Shown here: positions 14,395 to 17,184 of the stretch, in pieces | Layout of the letters: the number at the start of each line of letters is the position of its first letter | How positions within the stretch are numbered: position 1 is the stretch's first letter | Assembly (NCBI GenBank): GCA_947626465.1 | Contig: CANQSI010000013.1 | Span: 1 to 17,184, forward strand | Direction: 5' to 3' | From: an uncultured Atopobiaceae bacterium | Lineage (GTDB): Bacteria; Actinomycetota; Coriobacteriia; Coriobacteriales; Atopobiaceae | Length of the DNA stretch: 17,184 nt | Notes under the pieces: generated by a model | What the model was told of the DNA's origin: nothing | Database searches by the model: none | The model's input: the letters and a program-made list of their open reading frames with translations, nothing else | Made by a program: the position numbers and the translations under genes

Positions 14395-14620
14395 CTCCCT
14401 CATTCGCACGACCTCTGCCACATAGTCGTCTCAATCGCATTTGAATCCGCGTAGCCCTCTTATTCGCACGGAAACGAGGGGTGAGGAGACTGGATTTAGC
14501 CCCGTCAGCCCGATTTCGTGCGAAAGAGGGCGTTAGGGGGCAGGATCCCCGCGAAAGAGAGCGCTATGCGGCAGATTCTCCATGCGATTAAACGGCTTAC
14601 GCGGACTCAAATGCGATTAA
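14395..14620. repeat. Complex inverted and direct repeat region between convergent genes
   Basis: This covers most of the 402-bp gap 14292-14693, where no gene is seen. Outer arms 14433-14453 and 14598-14618 are reverse complements at 20 of 21 positions (AATCGCATTTG...CAAATGCGATT). Just inside, 14454-14470 pairs with 14517-14531, lacking two bases. CCCTCATTCGCACG (14397-14410) repeats directly as CCCTCTTATTCGCACG (14455-14470), and CGTGCGAAAGAGGGCG (14517-14532) has a relative at about 14548-14563. ATGCGATTAA occurs at 14582 and 14611, a 29-bp period. It could be a decayed MITE-like element or a structured RNA; neither is shown. Confidence 0.7.
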
Positions 14621-14693
14621 GGTTGCTCCGTGGCGTCCCAGCTGCGAATGAATGGCCGATGCGGTAGAGCGGACCTCGTGGGCAGCGAGCGCG

Positions 14694-16004
14694 CTACATC
14701 GAGGCGAGGAGGGCGACGTTGAGGGCGGTGACGATCGCGCCGACTACGAGCAGCACCACCTTGAGCAGGGTGGAGTTCGCGTACTTGCCCATCACGCGCT
14801 TCGAGCTCGTGAGGTAGATCTGCGTGAAGACCGTGATCGGCAGCTGCATCGAGAGGAGCGCCTGGCTCCAGATGAGGCCGGCGAAGGCGTCCTCGAGGCA
14901 GAAGATGACGATGAGCGAGGCCACGAACGCCGCCACCACGCCGATCGAGGAGTGGCGGTCGTGGATGTCGTAGGGCTCGCCCGACGCGCCGGCTGAGATG
15001 GTACCCGCGGCAAAGCCCGCGGTGATGGAGCTCGAGAGGCCGGCGAGCAAAAGCGCCACGGCGAAGATCCACGAGGCGGCCTGCCCCGCGATGGGCACGA
15101 GCACCTGCGCCGCCTCGGCAAGGTCGGAAACGGGGCGTCCCACCTGGAAGAACGTCGCCGCGGCGAGGATCACCATCGCCGAGTTGATGGCCCAGCCGAT
15201 GACCATCGAGAGCATCGTGTCCCAGAACTCGTACTTGAGCCCCTTCTCGATGGCCTCCTCGCCCTCGGCGTCGATCCTGCGGCTTTGGATGACCTCGGAA
15301 TGCAGGAAGAGGTTGTGCGGCATCACGACGGCGCCGAGCACGGACATGATGATGGGAAGCGACCCCTCGGGCATCTGCGGATACACCCAGCCCACGGCGG
15401 CCTCGGCCCAATCCACCTTCACGAGCGCGAGCTCCACGAGGAAGGCGATGCCGATCACCGACACGATGGCGATGATGTAGCGCTCCACCTTGCGATACGA
15501 GTTCGTGAGCAGGAGCGCGAGCGCCGCCGCGGCCACGATCACGCTCCCGATCTTGAGGTCGAGCCCGAAGAGCATCTGGAGGGCGATGCCCCCGCCGAGC
15601 ACCTCGGCCATCGCCGTGGCCACCGTGGCGATCCACCCCGTGAGGAGGATTGCGCGCGCGGGCACCTTCGGCAGGAACTTCGTCGTCGCCTCCGCGAGGC
15701 ACTCGCCGGTGGCGATGCCGAGGTGCGCGACGTTGTGTTGGAGGAGGATGAGCATGATGGTGGAGAGCGTCACCACCCAGAGGAGCGCGTAGCCGAACTC
15801 CGAGCCCGCGGCCATGTTCGACGCCCAGTTGCCGGGGTCGATGAAGCCCACCGTCACGAGGAGTCCGGGGCCGATGTAGCGCAGGATCTCGAGGCCGCCG
15901 ATCTGGCCTTGGTGACGCGTGCCGAGTAGCTTCGAGCGCACGCGCTTGGATAGTGCGATGACCTCGGTCTTCGACGTGGGTTCGGAGATCGGCTGCTCGG
16001 CCAC
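14694..16004 (-). CDS. mntH: NRAMP-family divalent metal importer (Mn2+/Fe2+)
   Basis: A 436-residue inner membrane symporter that brings Mn2+ (and Fe2+) into the cell with protons. About 11 hydrophobic segments follow a 40-residue cytoplasmic N-terminus. The metal-binding residues are intact: FIDPGN (Asp56, Asn59) in TM1 and MPHN (228-231, with Met228) in TM6; the MPHNLFLHSEVIQSR stretch is diagnostic. The start is GTG at 16004 on the minus strand, behind AGGAGG at four bases. The frame is open further up to 16529, but that extension runs antisense to rnhA and has no family similarity. It is divergent from rnhA with a 115-bp gap; no clear MntR or DtxR operator was recognised. Paired with mntP it gives import and export of manganese in one region. 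Confidence 0.95.
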   Translation of the reverse strand: MAEQPISEPTSKTEVIALSKRVRSKLLGTRHQGQIGGLEILRYIGPGLLVTVGFIDPGNWASNMAAGSEFGYALLWVVTLSTIMLILLQHNVAHLGIATGECLAEATTKFLPKVPARAILLTGWIATVATAMAEVLGGGIALQMLFGLDLKIGSVIVAAAALALLLTNSYRKVERYIIAIVSVIGIAFLVELALVKVDWAEAAVGWVYPQMPEGSLPIIMSVLGAVVMPHNLFLHSEVIQSRRIDAEGEEAIEKGLKYEFWDTMLSMVIGWAINSAMVILAAATFFQVGRPVSDLAEAAQVLVPIAGQAASWIFAVALLLAGLSSSITAGFAAGTISAGASGEPYDIHDRHSSIGVVAAFVASLIVIFCLEDAFAGLIWSQALLSMQLPITVFTQIYLTSSKRVMGKYANSTLLKVVLLVVGAIVTALNVALLASM

Positions 16005-16119
16005 GTGCCCTCCTCTCGCTCCGAGGGGGAGGCTACCCAAAGCGCCCGCGCCTCTGTCGCGCGAGCGGCGTCGGCCGATGGGGGAGAATGGTTCGCGACG
16101 GCAGCGAAAGGAGGCGCGC

Positions 16120-16611
16120 GTGGAGGGTCCCCTCGTGGAGGTGTGGACCGATGGCTCGAGCCTCGGAAACCCCGGGCCCGGGGGCTGGGGCGCCATCCTC
16201 TCCTTCGTCGATTCCACGGGCGAGGAGCACGTGCGCGAGCTCTCCGGCGGCTTCGCGAAGACCACGAACAACCGCATGGAGCTCATGGCCGTGATCTTCG
16301 CCCTCGAGGCCTTGCGGCGCCCCTGCGTCGTGCGCGTGCACTCCGATTCCGAGTACGTGGTGAAGGCCCACGAGGAGGGCTGGATCTCGGGGTGGCGCGC
16401 GCGGGGCTGGAAGACGGCCGCGAAGAAGCCGGTGGCCAACGTCGACCTCTGGAAGCGCCTGCTCGCGGCCGAGGAGCCGCACGAGGTGCGCTTCACCTGG
16501 ACGCGCGGCCATGCGGGCGAGGAGCGCAACGAGCGCTGCGACGAGCTCGCGAGGGCCGCGGCCTCCTCAGGCGGCCTCGCCGAGGACGCCGGCTACCTCG
16601 CGCACGGATAG
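16120..16611 (+). CDS. rnhA: Ribonuclease HI
   Basis: Cleaves the RNA strand of RNA-DNA hybrids in the cytoplasm during replication and R-loop removal. The 163 residues match family size. The catalytic set is complete: Asp11 in WTDGSSLGNPGPGGW, Glu54 in NNRMELMAV, Asp76 in VHSDSEYVV, His131 in TRGHAGEERN and Asp141 in CDELAR. GTG at 16120 is the start because AAGGAGG (16108-16114) lies five bases upstream and the domain begins at once; a longer open frame back to 15919 overlaps mntH and has no similarity. The C-terminal tail (about 147-163) is low in complexity. It precedes rpsA, which has its own promoter, and it functionally complements polA in primer removal. Confidence 0.95.
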   Translation: MEGPLVEVWTDGSSLGNPGPGGWGAILSFVDSTGEEHVRELSGGFAKTTNNRMELMAVIFALEALRRPCVVRVHSDSEYVVKAHEEGWISGWRARGWKTAAKKPVANVDLWKRLLAAEEPHEVRFTWTRGHAGEERNERCDELARAAASSGGLAEDAGYLAHG

Positions 16612-16634
16612 CCCGTGAAAACGCGATGCGAGTA

Positions 16635-16664
16635 TTGAAAGCGAAGGCCACGGGCGGCTATGCT
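16635..16664 (+). promoter_or_regulatory. Sigma-70 promoter for rpsA
   Basis: TTGAAA (16635-16640) and TATGCT (16659-16664) are 18 bp apart, each matching the consensus at the most important positions. Transcription would begin near 16671, giving a leader of about 125 nt before the rpsA start. Confidence 0.65.
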
Positions 16665-16670
16665 TGTCTG

Positions 16671-16693
16671 GCGTGTGACTAGACGGGTCACGC
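16671..16693 (+). other. Stem-loop at the 5' end of the rpsA leader
   Basis: GCGTGTGAC (16671-16679) pairs with GTCACGC (16687-16693), leaving two bases bulged, right at the predicted transcription start. It could stabilise the mRNA 5' end. Support is structural only. Confidence 0.35.
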
Positions 16694-16768
16694 ACCGTAT
16701 CTATTGGCCCCCGGACATGTAATTCATCTCGAGATCGGCCCTGCGCTCCTTCGCGATGACCATGGATG

Positions 16769-16791
16769 GGGCCCCGTTTTGGAAGGGGTCC
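16769..16791 (+). promoter_or_regulatory. Hairpin covering the rpsA ribosome binding site
   Basis: GGGCCCC (16769-16775) can pair with GGGGTCC (16785-16791), with one G-U pair and a 9-nt loop. The right arm contains the GGGG of the SD (GGAAGGGG, 16781-16788), so folding would limit initiation. An alternative pairing of 16737-16741 with 16769-16773 would compete with it. S1 is known to repress its own translation in E. coli; whether this leader acts that way is inference. Confidence 0.4.
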
Positions 16792-16795
16792 ACCT

Positions 16796-17184
16796 TTGAG
16801 TGAGATCAAGAATTCCTCGGTGTTTTCCATGGATGACGTCTCCGACGACGAGCTGAACCAGCTCATCGACGAGACCATCACCAACTTCGACGAAGGTGAT
16901 CTGGTTACCGGCACCGTCGTGAAGATCGAGCATGACGAGGTGCTGCTCGACATCGGCTTCAAGAGCGAGGGCGTGATCCCCGTTCGCGAGCTCACGATCC
17001 GCAAGGACGCCGATCCCGAGGATCTCGTGGCGCTCGGCGAGACCATCGAGGCCATGGTCCTGCAGAAGGAGGACAAGGAGGGGCGCCTCATCCTCTCCAA
17101 GAAGCGTGCCGAGTACGAGCGCTCCTGGAACCGCGTCGAGGAGATCTTCAACAACGGCGGCAACATCGAGGGCGAGGTCATCGA
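16796..17184 (+). CDS. rpsA: 30S ribosomal protein S1, 3' end outside the window
   Basis: Binds mRNA and helps load it on the 30S subunit. About 129 N-terminal residues are visible: an acidic leader (SMDDVSDDELNQLIDETITNF without its last residues in some relatives), then the first S1/OB-fold domain starting at FDEGDLVTGTVVKIE, with EVLLDIGFKSEGVIPVREL and the ILSKKRAE segment that marks repeat boundaries; a second repeat begins at NIEGEVI. I chose TTG at 16796 because GGAAGGGG (16781-16788) is seven bases upstream; ATG at 16829 is in frame but has no SD. The gene has its own promoter and a structured leader. Nearness to polA matches the polA-rpsA order of other Actinobacteria, here separated by three genes. 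Confidence 0.92.
   Translation, partial: MSEIKNSSVFSMDDVSDDELNQLIDETITNFDEGDLVTGTVVKIEHDEVLLDIGFKSEGVIPVRELTIRKDADPEDLVALGETIEAMVLQKEDKEGRLILSKKRAEYERSWNRVEEIFNNGGNIEGEVI

Noticed and set aside
14617..15702. Alternative minus-strand frame within mntH
   Set aside because: An Arg/His/Gly-rich shadow of the NRAMP coding frame.
15919..16119. N-terminal extension of rnhA
   Set aside because: It overlaps mntH; the RNase H domain begins right after GTG 16120, which has a strong SD.
16005..16529. N-terminal extension of mntH on the minus strand
   Set aside because: It overlaps rnhA completely and has no NRAMP similarity; the GTG at 16004 has AGGAGG.

Overview
This GC-rich window most likely comes from an actinobacterium, and Coriobacteriia is my best guess. 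The reasons are strong G/C bias at third codon positions, GTG and TTG starts behind good Shine-Dalgarno (SD) sites, an agmatine deiminase pathway, a type III glutamine synthetase, and a polA...rpsA order that recalls the polA-rpsA pairing of other Actinobacteria. The phylum is well supported; the class is inference.

Layout: (1) 1-3068 is a catabolic cluster: putrescine carbamoyltransferase (5' truncated), agmatine deiminase and carbamate kinase. Together they turn agmatine into putrescine, ammonia, CO2 and ATP. A strong terminator-like hairpin sits between the deiminase and the kinase. (2) 3069-3386 is non-coding and dense in structure: two near-perfect palindromes of about 55 bp, a smaller one, a 16-bp direct repeat, and an array of four TGTTCA-type repeats spaced exactly 22 bp apart across a TATAAT promoter. 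The array precedes an AAA-type ATPase of the DUF4143 family. (3) 4654-7315 carries the manganese exporter MntP, a small HdeD/DUF308-like membrane protein with a classic terminator, and an XRE-type HTH protein fused to a multi-pass membrane domain. (4) 7329-7545 is a cluster of related palindromic repeats between convergent genes. (5) Glutamine synthetase III (minus strand) is divergent from polA, which is followed closely by a GT-C-like membrane protein. (6) 14292-14693 is a convergent intergenic region full of inverted and direct repeats. (7) mntH (Mn/Fe import, minus) is divergent from rnhA, followed by a promoter, a structured leader and the start of rpsA, which runs off the window.

Most genes are housekeeping or metabolic. 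No CRISPR array, tRNA, rRNA or intact mobile element was seen. The most unusual signals are non-coding: the 22-bp phased array upstream of the ATPase, the twin long palindromes, and the nested palindrome cluster at 7.3-7.5 kb.
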